A stretch of 64,000 nucleotides of DNA from CAIPBY01 sp041671305. GTDB taxonomy: Bacteria > Patescibacteriota > Patescibacteriia > 2-01-FULL-39-33. The position numbers and the translations under genes are program-made. Of the stretch, positions 26,775 to 36,662 are shown in pieces. How positions within the stretch are numbered: position 1 is the stretch's first letter; each line of letters starts with the position of its first letter. The DNA is taken from contig JBAZBX010000001.1 of NCBI GenBank assembly GCA_041671305.1, positions 1-64,000 of the forward strand. Direction: 5' to 3'. The notes beneath the pieces were generated by a model. It was not told the origin of the DNA. It saw only the letters and a program-made list of their open reading frames with translations, and did not search any database.

Positions 26775-26858
26775 GGATTCCTCCACTACGTCCTGATTAC
26801 AGGACTTCGGTCGGAATGACATGCAAAATCCTGGATCCCCGCCTGCGCGGGGATGACA
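26775..26858. repeat. palindromic repeat pair (GATTCCTCCACT / CGGTCGGAATGACA)
   Basis: GATTCCTCCACTACGTCCTG and GACTTCGGTCGGAATGACAT match the right arm of the element at 7198-7381. Directly next to it is a short palindrome GGATCCCCGCCTGCGCGGGGATGACAA, another common genomic repeat type. Confidence 0.65.
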
Positions 26859-26928
26859 ACACTAAATTACACAAAATAATTTAATATTTTCTAACATATT
26901 TTAACAGAAAACCGACCAAAAATCAAAT

Positions 26929-26946
26929 AATCCGCCAAAGCGGATT
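26929..26946 (-). terminator. terminator after murJ
   Basis: AATCCGC / GCGGATT stem followed on the minus strand by ATTTGATTTTT. Confidence 0.6.
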
Positions 26947-26988
26947 TCATTAAAAATTGATAATTGTAAATTGGTAATTTTTAATTAC

Positions 26989-28695
26989 CTACCCTCCATT
27001 CCCTTCATTAATACTATCTTCAGCCATCACCTTGGCAGACTTGAATAATTTTCTTTTCATGGAAGCAAAAAATGTGTTCATCTCCTCAATCTTAAGTATG
27101 CTTCCAACCGCCCAGAATCCTAAGATGCCGGCCAAACCTGCAACCAAACCTTGAGAAAAAATTCCCCAAAGTTTTTCTGTAGGCACTCCCTTATCAATTA
27201 ACCAAAGAGATCCATAAGCCACAATGCCAGCGCCAAAAGAAGCAAACACTATTCTAAATAATGAATCAACTATCTTTCTGCCATCAAGCATGCCTATGGA
27301 CTTTCTCAGATAAATCATCAAAATTGCCAATTCAAAAATGGAGGAAACGGTAATTGCTGCCGGAAGCGCCAAAACCCTGAAATCCACCAAGCCACCTAAA
27401 TCATTAATTCTAAGCAGGGCTGTCGTGGCAAATGAAAACCAATTCTCAAAACCAAAGACCCAGCGAAAAAACATCAATGACGCAAAACTTACTACCATCG
27501 TGCATAATCCTACATAAAATGGCGTCTTGGTATTATGCAAAGCATAAAACCCTCTGATAACCAGCGGGAAAGCGCCCTGAGCAAACAAACCAATGCAAAA
27601 TATGGCCAAACAAGCTGCCGTCAGACGAGTATCATACCAGTCAAATCTACCAGCGCCAAAAAGCACACGGACAATTTGAGCACGAAGCACGTAGAGCAAC
27701 ACTGAAATAGGAATTATAAAAAACAAAATCTGTCGGAGGGTGGAAGACATGGCCTTCACAAAATCTTTCATTTTATGCTCTGCTGTCAAAGCCGACAAAA
27801 CAGGAAGCGCAGCTACCGCCAAAGAAACACCAAAAATTCCAAGAGGAAAATTCTGTAAATTATTGGAAAGATTAAATATGGCCAGGCTTCCTGCGGCCAG
27901 AGTTGAAGCCACCAAAGTGATGATTAAAAAATTAATTTGAGTAATAGCCAAGGCCAAAGTGCGAGGCACCATAAGCTTTGCGACCTGAACAACATATTTG
28001 TTCTTGAAATCAAAATCAAAAGTATATTTATAGCCAACCGTAAATGTCGGCACAAATTGGACGATCATGTGCATGACAGCGCCCAAAACCACGCCCCAAG
28101 CCAGCCCGTAAACTCCAAATGGCTTCACCAGATACAAAGCACCAATAATTATTCCCAGATTATAGAACAATGGAGCAATAGAATAAACCACAAATTTGCG
28201 AAACGATTGAAGAATTGAACTGAAAATTGACGACAATCCCAGAAATAACGGACTCAAAAACATTATCTGCGACAAGCGAATTACCATGTCCATTTTTTCC
28301 GGCGGGAATCCTGGCGTGATCAAGGGAATTAGCCAAGAAGCCGAGATAAATAACAAGACACAAACCACAATCAATCCCACAGAGAGAATGTTGAGAATAC
28401 TATTGATTAATTTCCAAGCCTCATCATTCTTGTGCTTGGTAAGTAACATAGTAAAGACCGGAATTAATCCTGCCGAAACCGCCCCCAAAATCAAAAGATT
28501 ATAAACCAGATCAGGTAATCTGAAAGCCGCATAATACGCATCAAGCACATCTCCGGCTCCAAATTCTGAAGCCAAGATCCTATCCCGAAATATACCCATC
28601 AGTCGGCTCACCACCGATAAAGAGCCAATTATAATAGCAGCTGAAGTGATGCTCTGAGATTGAGTATTGACAGTTTGAAAAAATTTTTTGAACAC
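26989..28695 (-). CDS. murJ: lipid II flippase MurJ (MviN)
   Basis: Moves lipid II across the cytoplasmic membrane for peptidoglycan assembly. 568 residues starting with GTG at 28695, with about 14 hydrophobic helices. Family stretches: SVVSRLMGIFRDRILASEFG near the N-terminus, DAYYAAFRLPDLVYNLLILG, GAVSAGLIPVF, and RGFYALHNTKTPF in the middle. The short charged tail after the last helix is cytosolic. It is separated from the acetate-CoA ligase gene by 23 bases. It shows that the host makes a peptidoglycan wall. Confidence 0.95.
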   Translation of the reverse strand: MFKKFFQTVNTQSQSITSAAIIIGSLSVVSRLMGIFRDRILASEFGAGDVLDAYYAAFRLPDLVYNLLILGAVSAGLIPVFTMLLTKHKNDEAWKLINSILNILSVGLIVVCVLLFISASWLIPLITPGFPPEKMDMVIRLSQIMFLSPLFLGLSSIFSSILQSFRKFVVYSIAPLFYNLGIIIGALYLVKPFGVYGLAWGVVLGAVMHMIVQFVPTFTVGYKYTFDFDFKNKYVVQVAKLMVPRTLALAITQINFLIITLVASTLAAGSLAIFNLSNNLQNFPLGIFGVSLAVAALPVLSALTAEHKMKDFVKAMSSTLRQILFFIIPISVLLYVLRAQIVRVLFGAGRFDWYDTRLTAACLAIFCIGLFAQGAFPLVIRGFYALHNTKTPFYVGLCTMVVSFASLMFFRWVFGFENWFSFATTALLRINDLGGLVDFRVLALPAAITVSSIFELAILMIYLRKSIGMLDGRKIVDSLFRIVFASFGAGIVAYGSLWLIDKGVPTEKLWGIFSQGLVAGLAGILGFWAVGSILKIEEMNTFFASMKRKLFKSAKVMAEDSINEGNGG

Positions 28696-28718
28696 CTAAA
28701 ATTTGTTATTAATACAAA

Positions 28719-30803
28719 TTAAAGCATAAACCTAGTATCTACAATCACGCATCCTTTACCCTCTTCGCGAACCATGATTGGATTGAAGTCAATTTCTTTG
28801 ATTTGAGGTAATAAAAGTGAGAAATCAGCAACTTTTACCAATAAATCAACGAGTGCATTTATGTCTGACAGCTTAGCACCGCGAGCACCCTTGAGTAAAG
28901 GATAAATCTTGAGTTCTTGGAGCATCTTTTGTGCATCCTCTTTGGTAATAGGAGCAACACGGAAAGTGATATCCTTAAATATTTCCGTATAAGTTCCACC
29001 CATACCGGCCATAATTAGTGAACCGAATTGAGGATCCCTTTTTAATCCGACAATAACTTCCATACCTGAAATCATTTCGCCAACCAAAAATCCTTCAATC
29101 ACTGCTTCTGGCTGATTAACTGAGATTTTTTTGATCATATCCTCAATTGCTTTTTCTAGTTCTACAGCGTTCTTGATATTTAATTTTACGCCACCAACAT
29201 CGGATTTATGAATAATCTGAGGAGAAACAACTTTCAAAGCCAACGGATAGCAATTTGAACTTTCTGCAAATTCTACTGCTTCTTTGGCATCCTTAACAGT
29301 CTTAGCTTTATGTAATGGAAAATCAAAACCTTCCAAAATTTCTCTAGCCTCTGATTCGGTCACCGACGACTGAGAGAGAATCTTTTTGGCCTTTGCAATT
29401 GCTTCCGTTTTATTCTCAAACTGATTTTCTTTGGCCTCATTCAATTTCTCTTTTTTCCAATTAGCATAATTCCACATCTGTCCCAAAACTTTTACAGCCT
29501 GCATTGGATAATTATATTGAGGCAGAGAATATTTTCTAAAAATCGGATAATTTTTGACCACTTCCTTTTCTCCCATAAAACAAGCAATGATAGTTTTCTT
29601 GGTCTTTTTATTTACCTTACCAATAAGTTCTGCCGTCTCCTTGATTTGAGTACTTTTTTGAGGAGTGAGTACCACGATTATGCAATCTACATTATCATCA
29701 TGGACGGCTGCATCCAGCGCAATAGCATATCTATCGGCGTCTGCATCTCCTAAAATATCAATCGGATTGTGAGTATTGGCGCAAGATGGACAATTACCTT
29801 TCAGGCACTCAGTGGTATCTGGTTTTAAATTTGCTAACTCCAATCCGTACTTGGGCAATAAATCAGTCACCAAAATTCCAGGCCCTCCGGCATTAGTAAT
29901 AATCGCCACTCTGTTTCCTTGAGGCAATTGCTGAAGAGAAAATCCCTTGGCAAAATCAAAAAAATCTTCCACGTCATCTACTTCAATTACTCCTGATTGT
30001 TTGAAAGCAGCGCTATAGGCCTGAGTTGATCCGGCCAAGGATCCAGTATGTGAAGAAACCGCCTGACTTCCCTTCTCTGTTTTTCCGGATTTGAGAAGTA
30101 TTACTGGCTTTTTTTTGGTGATTCTCTTAGCAGTACTAATAAACTTAGGTCCATCAACAATATTTTCCAAATATGCTATGATGGCTTTGGTTTTTTTGTC
30201 AGCAGAAAAATATTCCAACAAATCAATCTCATCTATGTCCATCTTATTGCCGATAGAAGCAAAATAGGACAAGCCAAGTTGTTGGGCCTGTGCCATATCA
30301 AGTACTGCGGTTCCCAAAGCTCCAGATTGAGACATAAAAGCTACGCCGCCTTTTTTGGGAAACGACCGTGCAAAAGAAGCATTAACGGCTGGAGAGGTTG
30401 TAATATAGCCTAGACAGTTTGGACCCAGGACTCTCAAATTATATTTATCTTTAATTTCAATTAATTTTTTTTCTAATTCTGCGCCTTCGGTTCCTGGGGC
30501 CTCTTTAAATCCAGCAGAAATAACCACGATATTTTTGCATCCCGCTTTTCCGCATTCTTCCAGAACTTCTGGCACAAATTTTGAAGGAATTACAATTACC
30601 GCCAACTCCGGAACTTCCGGGGCATCGGAAATTGTAGCGAACGTATTTAGTCCTTCTACAATCTCATCATTAGGATTAATAGGATAAATTACACCTTTAT
30701 AATTTTTTGCCAGATTAATCATGACATCATTGCCAACTTTGCCTGGTTTGTTGGAAGCACCGATTATTGCTACCGATTTCGGATGGAAAAAACTTTCTAA
30801 CAT
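28719..30803 (-). CDS. acd: acetate-CoA ligase (ADP-forming), fused alpha-beta subunits
   Basis: Converts acetyl-CoA (or other acyl-CoA) + ADP + Pi to acid + CoA + ATP. 694 residues. The N-terminal CoA-binding domain has SVAIIGASNKPGKVG; the succinyl-CoA-ligase-like domain has RVLGPNCLGY, AFMSQSGALGTA and the phosphorylated His in SSHTGSLAGS; the C-terminal ATP-grasp part has YPLALKVVSPQIIHKSDVGG and GMIMAGMGG-like GSLIMAGMGGTYTE. Such fused enzymes are typical ATP-forming steps in fermenting archaea and CPR bacteria. It is followed by murJ. Confidence 0.94.
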   Translation of the reverse strand: MLESFFHPKSVAIIGASNKPGKVGNDVMINLAKNYKGVIYPINPNDEIVEGLNTFATISDAPEVPELAVIVIPSKFVPEVLEECGKAGCKNIVVISAGFKEAPGTEGAELEKKLIEIKDKYNLRVLGPNCLGYITTSPAVNASFARSFPKKGGVAFMSQSGALGTAVLDMAQAQQLGLSYFASIGNKMDIDEIDLLEYFSADKKTKAIIAYLENIVDGPKFISTAKRITKKKPVILLKSGKTEKGSQAVSSHTGSLAGSTQAYSAAFKQSGVIEVDDVEDFFDFAKGFSLQQLPQGNRVAIITNAGGPGILVTDLLPKYGLELANLKPDTTECLKGNCPSCANTHNPIDILGDADADRYAIALDAAVHDDNVDCIIVVLTPQKSTQIKETAELIGKVNKKTKKTIIACFMGEKEVVKNYPIFRKYSLPQYNYPMQAVKVLGQMWNYANWKKEKLNEAKENQFENKTEAIAKAKKILSQSSVTESEAREILEGFDFPLHKAKTVKDAKEAVEFAESSNCYPLALKVVSPQIIHKSDVGGVKLNIKNAVELEKAIEDMIKKISVNQPEAVIEGFLVGEMISGMEVIVGLKRDPQFGSLIMAGMGGTYTEIFKDITFRVAPITKEDAQKMLQELKIYPLLKGARGAKLSDINALVDLLVKVADFSLLLPQIKEIDFNPIMVREEGKGCVIVDTRFML

Positions 30804-30914
30804 ACTTGAACTTTTGTTAATTTATTAGTTAAATTCAATTTTTATCTTATCATATTTTGAATAATTTTCAAAGTCTGACCTTACTGAATAAAATCACCAC
30901 ACTTTTTTTGATTT

Positions 30915-30952
30915 ACAAAAAACAATCCCCAACCAAAAGGCCAAGGATTGTT
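30915..30952 (-). terminator. terminator after the 30968-32713 gene
   Basis: ACAATCC / GGATTGT with additional inner pairs; on the minus strand followed by TTTTTTG. Confidence 0.75.
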
Positions 30953-30967
30953 TGGACTTATTAATAC

Positions 30968-32713
30968 TTATCTCAAAACTCCGCCCCATTCTACAACTGT
31001 AAATCCATTTCTGATAGGAGTCTTAATGTTATATCCATCCACTTTTATCGGATTTTCCAAAGGCGAAAAATCCATCAAAATTCTAATGACTGTATCCGGT
31101 TTGGGCACAATTGTCAGTGGCGCAATCTTATTCATTTCAGATGTCCCCAAAAATGTTACAAAATAATACGATGAACCTTGCATTCTAGGCTCCCAAAATT
31201 CCATGAAGTCAGCAGTCTCCTTGGTGTTCAATCCCAACTGAGCCAACTTAGAAACCAAGAAATTATGCACTTCCAATTGTTTAATGACAAAACCTTTTTT
31301 GGGCTGTTCATATATTCCTCCACTTCCTTCCCAAAATAAATAAGGATACTTTTTACCCGAAGACAGTTCAGTTAGATTACTATTGGTATCAGAAAATACA
31401 TTCCAACCATTTCCATAAAGTGGATCGCTATAACTCATTCCGCCTTGCGGTTCCACTTTCACTGAAATATTCTGTGCCGTAGTTGGATAAAGATAAATTA
31501 CCGGCTTACCGCATTCCGCTAATGGCTGATACTTGGAACTTTCAAATTTAATCAAACGCCCAAATGAATCGTACCAGAAAAACATCGGGTGACTGGCTAC
31601 AAAAGTGGCATAAGAAACTTTTTTCTGTCCATCAAAAACCTGATACTTATCATTATAGAAATCCTTAAGCAAGCTATTATTGGAATCTTTCAATTCATAG
31701 ACATCATCCCCTGCTGCCGTTTTGCCTACTATCTTCAAATAACTACTTTCAATCAAGGTTCCTGGAATAACCGAGGCGTAATTTCCACTTCCACATCCAG
31801 TGCGATCAGTATAGCTATAATCCGTGGCATTGGCTTTTCCATCAGTCCAAGTTATCCGTGGCACATTGCTATCGGCCGGCATGATATCCAATTTCAATGA
31901 ATAAACTCGTACCGTACCATCTGGCGCCTGAATATAAAAACCGTTTCTTCCAAATAAATCATTATTTGTAGGATTATAATAAGCGCTAGTATAAACATCT
32001 CCCAATTTAGAATCGGTAAATGATTTTTTAAGATCATTTAGTGAGAAAAAGGCGTTTACATATTTATCCAACGTAAATATTTGCTTCGGCTGAGAACCAA
32101 TGAAAGATTCCGGAGAATTCAACTCAGAAATTTTGTAATTTTCATCTGTGGTAAACTTGGACGTGTCTGCCCCGGAATCAGCGGGATACAATTCATCAGA
32201 ATTATTTTTCAGATATACCAAGGAATCTCCCTGTTTGATAAATCTATAAAATCCAGGGTAAAGAGCTGGGCCATTTAACGGAGAACTTACCAGAATAATT
32301 TCACCGCCCTGATATTTTCCGGAATTGATTAAACCAACTTTATAATATTTCGCATTTGCTTCCGGATCAAATCCGTCCATGGCCTTAAATAATTTAAGAG
32401 AGGCGATTGACTGTGGAGCATTCCAGGTAATTTCTGAATTGGCTGGCGTAGTTGTGGCAGAAGTTGATGTTTGATTCGTGGTGCTGGCAGTATTTTGCCA
32501 GTCACTTGAATCAGAATTATTCTGCGCCGGACTGGAATTTATTTTATAAATCAAATACCCGGCCATAGCGCCGACTGCCAAGAGCAGAACCACCACCGCC
32601 ACGAGCAAAGCGACGACTAAAGTCTTTTTTCCTCCGGACTGCGGAGACTTAGGTTGAGATTTATTCTCAGCCGATTCTGGTGCTTTGGGCACATTAAAAG
32701 CTTGATTGACCAT
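30968..32713 (-). CDS. membrane-anchored surface protein with KPVIYLYP motif
   Basis: 581 residues. A Pro/Lys-rich cytosolic start leads to one transmembrane helix at about 31-56 (LVVALLVAVVVLLLAVGAMA), a Ser/Thr/Asn-rich linker, and a large exterior domain. ECGKPVIYLYPTTAQ followed by ISVKVEPQGG is a motif I associate with hypothetical surface proteins of CPR bacteria. The end TVVEWGGVLR is well preserved in such proteins. It has its own terminator; repeat copy 32764-32848 lies just upstream. No enzyme motif is recognised. Confidence 0.7.
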   Translation of the reverse strand: MVNQAFNVPKAPESAENKSQPKSPQSGGKKTLVVALLVAVVVLLLAVGAMAGYLIYKINSSPAQNNSDSSDWQNTASTTNQTSTSATTTPANSEITWNAPQSIASLKLFKAMDGFDPEANAKYYKVGLINSGKYQGGEIILVSSPLNGPALYPGFYRFIKQGDSLVYLKNNSDELYPADSGADTSKFTTDENYKISELNSPESFIGSQPKQIFTLDKYVNAFFSLNDLKKSFTDSKLGDVYTSAYYNPTNNDLFGRNGFYIQAPDGTVRVYSLKLDIMPADSNVPRITWTDGKANATDYSYTDRTGCGSGNYASVIPGTLIESSYLKIVGKTAAGDDVYELKDSNNSLLKDFYNDKYQVFDGQKKVSYATFVASHPMFFWYDSFGRLIKFESSKYQPLAECGKPVIYLYPTTAQNISVKVEPQGGMSYSDPLYGNGWNVFSDTNSNLTELSSGKKYPYLFWEGSGGIYEQPKKGFVIKQLEVHNFLVSKLAQLGLNTKETADFMEFWEPRMQGSSYYFVTFLGTSEMNKIAPLTIVPKPDTVIRILMDFSPLENPIKVDGYNIKTPIRNGFTVVEWGGVLR

Positions 32714-32763
32714 AAATTTTTTTAATTAATATATATTTAAATAATAACACAACTCCGCCGAGC

Positions 32764-32848
32764 TGTCATCCCGAGGAAGGCTGTAATCAGCCGACCGTGG
32801 GGATACCGTGGGATTGCCACGCTCCGTTTCACTTCGCTCGCAATGGCA
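32764..32848. repeat. palindromic repeat (TGTCATCCCGAG / CGCAATGGCA), copy 2
   Basis: Starts TGTCATCCCGAGG, has CTGTAATCAGCCGACCGTGG and GGGATTGCCACGCTCC, and ends TCGCTCGCAATGGCA. It abuts the stop codon of the MEMO-like gene (TAG at 32852-32850). Confidence 0.8.
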
Positions 32849-32849
32849 T

Positions 32850-33761
32850 CTATCGAAAAAAATATCCCACGATATAACTCGTCGTTTCTCTAATATTTAA
32901 ATCGCCAATTAACTTGGCCGAGTTAGAATTATCCAAAAGCGTAAAATTATCTGCCCTAGCCAAAGTCATTAACCTTAAGAACATTTCCAAAGTCGGCTTG
33001 GAATCCACATTATCCGGCTGATTATTTTTATTTAAATTTGATACGCCGTTATAATCCAAATTTTTTATAACTTCCAAAGTTTTAACATCATTTACGTCCG
33101 CAGAATCGCTAGTCAAATAATGTGAAAAATCAAGTGAAGCGACAATTAACGAATTTTTTGGCAAACCCTCAGACAAAAATTGGACTAACTTATTTTTATT
33201 TTCCTCCGAAATATTATCTTTAATTATAATCGGCACAATCCTGGCATTGGGCATCGCCTTTTTGATAAACGGCATGAGATTATATATGCCATGCTCTCTT
33301 TCAAAGGGTCTTTCATCAATATTCGCAATTCCCATGTCTGACATTTTCTGAATTAATTTTTTATCCGGTTCTAAAATTCCATATGGCGTTTTGAAATCAT
33401 AAGCGGAAAGCGTGGCCTGCCCACGGCCAATCATAAAATGATTTGGGCTAATTATCACTACTGTCATCGCTTTATCTGTAGCTACTGCACAAAACGCCCG
33501 AGCCATGAATTTTCCCGCCAAAAGATGATGATTGACCACCACACCCTTTATATTTTCATTATAATTATCCTGGCAATCCCCTGCCTGCGCAAAATAATTA
33601 TCATAAAAATCTTTTTGATTAATTTCTGAGTAGTGAAAATTATTATTTAATTTTACCTCTTTTTTACTATTAATTTGAGCTAAATATATGCCAAACAAAA
33701 AACCTATAATTACTAGAATTATGGCGATGGAAAAAATTAAAAATTTACTGATTGATTTCAT
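32850..33761 (-). CDS. MEMO1-family protein with N-terminal membrane anchor
   Basis: AmmeMemoRadiSam system protein B/MEMO-like, 303 residues. One transmembrane segment (FLIFSIAIILVIIGFLFGIYL) precedes the fold. Putative metal-binding residues are the His residues in VVVNHHLLAG and ISPNHF and the segment REHGIYNLMPF, with LDFSHYL near the end. The relatives are metal-binding and resemble class III extradiol dioxygenases, but their reaction is not settled. No AmmeMemoRadiSam partners are in the window. It overlaps the start of the swivel-domain gene downstream in genome order by four bases. Confidence 0.8.
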   Translation of the reverse strand: MKSISKFLIFSIAIILVIIGFLFGIYLAQINSKKEVKLNNNFHYSEINQKDFYDNYFAQAGDCQDNYNENIKGVVVNHHLLAGKFMARAFCAVATDKAMTVVIISPNHFMIGRGQATLSAYDFKTPYGILEPDKKLIQKMSDMGIANIDERPFEREHGIYNLMPFIKKAMPNARIVPIIIKDNISEENKNKLVQFLSEGLPKNSLIVASLDFSHYLTSDSADVNDVKTLEVIKNLDYNGVSNLNKNNQPDNVDSKPTLEMFLRLMTLARADNFTLLDNSNSAKLIGDLNIRETTSYIVGYFFR

Positions 33762-35206
33762 TTTATAATTTTTACTATCCCTTTATTGGCATCAACTTCT
33801 ATCAAATCTCCATCCTTAAGAACCATGGTGGCAATCTTCGTTCCAATAATGCAAGGCTTTCTCATCTCTCTGGCAATTATGGCTGCATGGCAAGTGATGC
33901 CGCCTTCATCCGTCACAAATGCGGAGGCTTTTTCCAAAGCTGGCAATAAGTTTGCCGTTGTCATTGCCGTAATGACAACTTCTCCCTTTTTGACTTTACT
34001 CATATCCTCATTGGTTTTCAATATTTTTGCCACCCCTTTAATCTTTCCTTTGTACCCAATTTTACCGACGAATTCAGAAACATTCTCTGTATTCATTTTT
34101 AAAAATGAATGCGTTTCTAAATAATCATCAACTTCCTTTCCCTCAAGCACTTCATTGCCATTATTTATGTCATGATATATCAAAAAATTATTAGCACGAG
34201 CTTCAACGTGTTTTTTGTAATCAAACTTACCCAAAAGCGCATCTACGGCCTCAGTAGGAGAAAGATTCACCAGCCTTAAATATGTAATTCCCAATTCTTC
34301 TGCAACTCTACTTAAAAGAGGTCTTACATGAGAGGCCGACTCATGATAAAAATCCCCTCTTTGAGTCCGTAAATAAACAATTTTTCTTATTAGTTTTATA
34401 ACTTGCTTATCATTTTTACTAAAAGATCTAATAGCTTTATTTATTTTATCTTCTCGCTCAACCCTGTGCCTTAATCTATCTTCTAATTCCTTTTTTGCCT
34501 TCCTCCTATCTGTACCCTTCAATCTCTTCAAGACATTTTCTTTTGTCCATGGATCACCCATAAAATATCTTACCGAAAGCCAGCCATATCTCTTGGCATG
34601 TGCTTCTGCCATATTTACCCTATCCTTGTCTTCTGTCATGATTACTCGCAAGAAATCATCTTGCTCATATTCAGCTTCCGTCAAACGGTCTGCAACAGAG
34701 ATAAGTCCGAATAATTCTTCAAATTCCTGCCCGGGCTTAATATTACTTTCCACGACACTGCGAGCTATACGCATTATTGCTCCTTCAAAAAAAGTTAATT
34801 GATAGAAAATGGTATAATCCAAAATGGCCTGTCTGTATTCAGACAAAATCTTGGCTAATTTTTTCTTATCAGTTAAGGTATTTGCCTCCTCTCCTAATTT
34901 AATTGATATTTTACGTAATTTCTTTCCAGCCTTAATGCATTTTTCAATTAAACCATCAACATACCGATTCCCCTCTTTCTCTAATTTACTTTTTACTTCA
35001 TTTTCAATTTTTATAAGATCTTCTCTAAACTGATAAAGATAATAATTTAAATGAAGCCACCTGACAACTGTTTTTATTCCAAAAAGTTCTATAGATCTTT
35101 TTTTATTTTGCATACCGGCAGTTGTAAGATAGGCCGCAAAATACGGTTCTGCCCGATAGCCAAAATAAGTCAAATCATCTTCTTTTACGCTGTCTAATAT
35201 TTTCAT
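33758..35206 (-). CDS. PEP-utilising swivel-domain protein without ATP-grasp, paralog 1
   Basis: 482 residues. The C-terminal 90 residues form a PEP-utilisers mobile domain: KGEVVITAMTTANLLPAL, DEGGITCHAAIIAREM (phosphorylatable His about 440) and GDLIEVDANKGIVKIIK. The first 340 residues are helical with a line YLRTQRGDFYHESASHVRPL that recalls the helical middle domain of rifampin phosphotransferase and PEP synthase-like enzymes. The N-terminal ATP-grasp and C-terminal PEP barrel of those enzymes are absent, so the phosphate donor must be another protein. Its stop overlaps the MEMO-like gene start, and it lies one base from paralog 2. Confidence 0.82.
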   Translation of the reverse strand: MKILDSVKEDDLTYFGYRAEPYFAAYLTTAGMQNKKRSIELFGIKTVVRWLHLNYYLYQFREDLIKIENEVKSKLEKEGNRYVDGLIEKCIKAGKKLRKISIKLGEEANTLTDKKKLAKILSEYRQAILDYTIFYQLTFFEGAIMRIARSVVESNIKPGQEFEELFGLISVADRLTEAEYEQDDFLRVIMTEDKDRVNMAEAHAKRYGWLSVRYFMGDPWTKENVLKRLKGTDRRKAKKELEDRLRHRVEREDKINKAIRSFSKNDKQVIKLIRKIVYLRTQRGDFYHESASHVRPLLSRVAEELGITYLRLVNLSPTEAVDALLGKFDYKKHVEARANNFLIYHDINNGNEVLEGKEVDDYLETHSFLKMNTENVSEFVGKIGYKGKIKGVAKILKTNEDMSKVKKGEVVITAMTTANLLPALEKASAFVTDEGGITCHAAIIAREMRKPCIIGTKIATMVLKDGDLIEVDANKGIVKIIK

Positions 35207-35207
35207 A

Positions 35208-36500
35208 TTATTTTATAATTCTTACTATCCCTTTATTGGCATCAACTTCTACCAAATCTCCATCCTTAATCACCTTAGTCGCGATTTTTGTGGCAATCAC
35301 ACAAGGCTTTTTCATTTCACGAGCCACAATTGCTGCATGACAAGTAAGTCCCCCTTCATCAGTCACAAATCCAGAAGCCAGCTTCATGGCCGGCAAAAAA
35401 TTTGGCGAAGTCATATAGGTCACTAGAATTTCGCCCTTTTTCATTTTATTTAATTCACTAACATTCATAATCACCCGAGCTTTTCCTCGCACAATTCCCA
35501 TCTGAGCAATAGCCCCCTTAATTTCCTTAACTGCCTTCACCTCATCAAATAAAAATATCGGCTTATCAAAAAATACCTCCTCCTCCCTGTAACCAATACA
35601 ACTAAAATCTTTAGGATACTTCCTCGGCTTACCTCCTATTAGACTTTGAATTGTATAATATTTAAGTTCTGCAAATGGAATATTATACCTTTTAGCAATC
35701 TCTCTAAATATTGGCCTAGCTAAAAATAAAAATTCATGCAGAATATCTGTTCGCCTCGTTCGAAAATAAACCAATTCTCTCGTTTCTGAAAATAAACCCT
35801 TCAATTGCTTGGGTATGTCTGGATATTTATAGACATGGGTAGCCTTATTTAAACCTTTGGCATAATCAACCATTTCAACTGATGTATAAGGCCTAGCAAA
35901 TCCATCTCTAACTCTCATCCAACCATATTTTTTAGCTAAAATTTTAGGATCCGCTCCATTACGCATTTCTTCTTCCATTAATTCAAGCATATTCTTCTTT
36001 TCGGGGTATGAAGCGTCTCCAATAAATTTTTGAACATCGCCTTTAATATATTTAGCAACTCCTTTTTCCAGTTTCGGCAATAATACTTCTTCCAATATAT
36101 GCGCGACCCAGATATATGTGGTTATCTGAGATAAAATTTTATTAATCTCTATCATCTTATCAAGAACATCTCTTTTTGTTTCTTCTCTTAGTTCTAATAT
36201 TCTTATCTTATTTTTGATATAAAACTTTTCCAAACCATCTGATATTTCAGAAAGTTTATGATTTTTGATCCACTCCTCAACTTTTGGCTTAGTATAATTA
36301 TAAATTTCCTTGGCTTTATACCATCTTCCATTATTAAATATATAAACATATTCCCATCCTGACAGACCAATTTTTTTAAAAGCCTTTTTTGAATTTCCAC
36401 CCTTAAAATTAGACGCTATAAAAGCACGCATGGGACGTTCGACCCATGGTTCCCAGGTAAAATCTTTCAATACTTTTTTCTTTACTTCTTCTGGTGTCAT
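35208..36500 (-). CDS. PEP-utilising swivel-domain protein without ATP-grasp, paralog 2
   Basis: 430 residues, same design as its neighbour. The helical N-terminal domain includes YFRTRRTDILHEFLFLARPI. The C-terminal swivel domain reads KGEILVTYMTSPNFLPAM, DEGGLTCHAAIVAREM (His about 388) and GDLVEVDANKGIVRIIK. The C-terminal 48 residues are nearly identical to paralog 1, whereas the N-terminal halves are diverged, which points to duplication followed by change in the substrate-binding part. First gene of a unit with paralog 1 and the MEMO-like gene. Confidence 0.82.
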   Translation of the reverse strand: MTPEEVKKKVLKDFTWEPWVERPMRAFIASNFKGGNSKKAFKKIGLSGWEYVYIFNNGRWYKAKEIYNYTKPKVEEWIKNHKLSEISDGLEKFYIKNKIRILELREETKRDVLDKMIEINKILSQITTYIWVAHILEEVLLPKLEKGVAKYIKGDVQKFIGDASYPEKKNMLELMEEEMRNGADPKILAKKYGWMRVRDGFARPYTSVEMVDYAKGLNKATHVYKYPDIPKQLKGLFSETRELVYFRTRRTDILHEFLFLARPIFREIAKRYNIPFAELKYYTIQSLIGGKPRKYPKDFSCIGYREEEVFFDKPIFLFDEVKAVKEIKGAIAQMGIVRGKARVIMNVSELNKMKKGEILVTYMTSPNFLPAMKLASGFVTDEGGLTCHAAIVAREMKKPCVIATKIATKVIKDGDLVEVDANKGIVRIIK

Positions 36501-36662
36501 AATATCTAATATTTTAAATTTGTCTTAATTATCCCAAACTATCGCCGTTTCGTCAATCAAGAAACATTAAATAAATTGCTAATTTATCGTAAATATGTTA
36601 GTTTGTTGTTAATAAATTTGTACATAGTGCCTTGCGACGCTTTGTATTATATTAAGTAAAAT

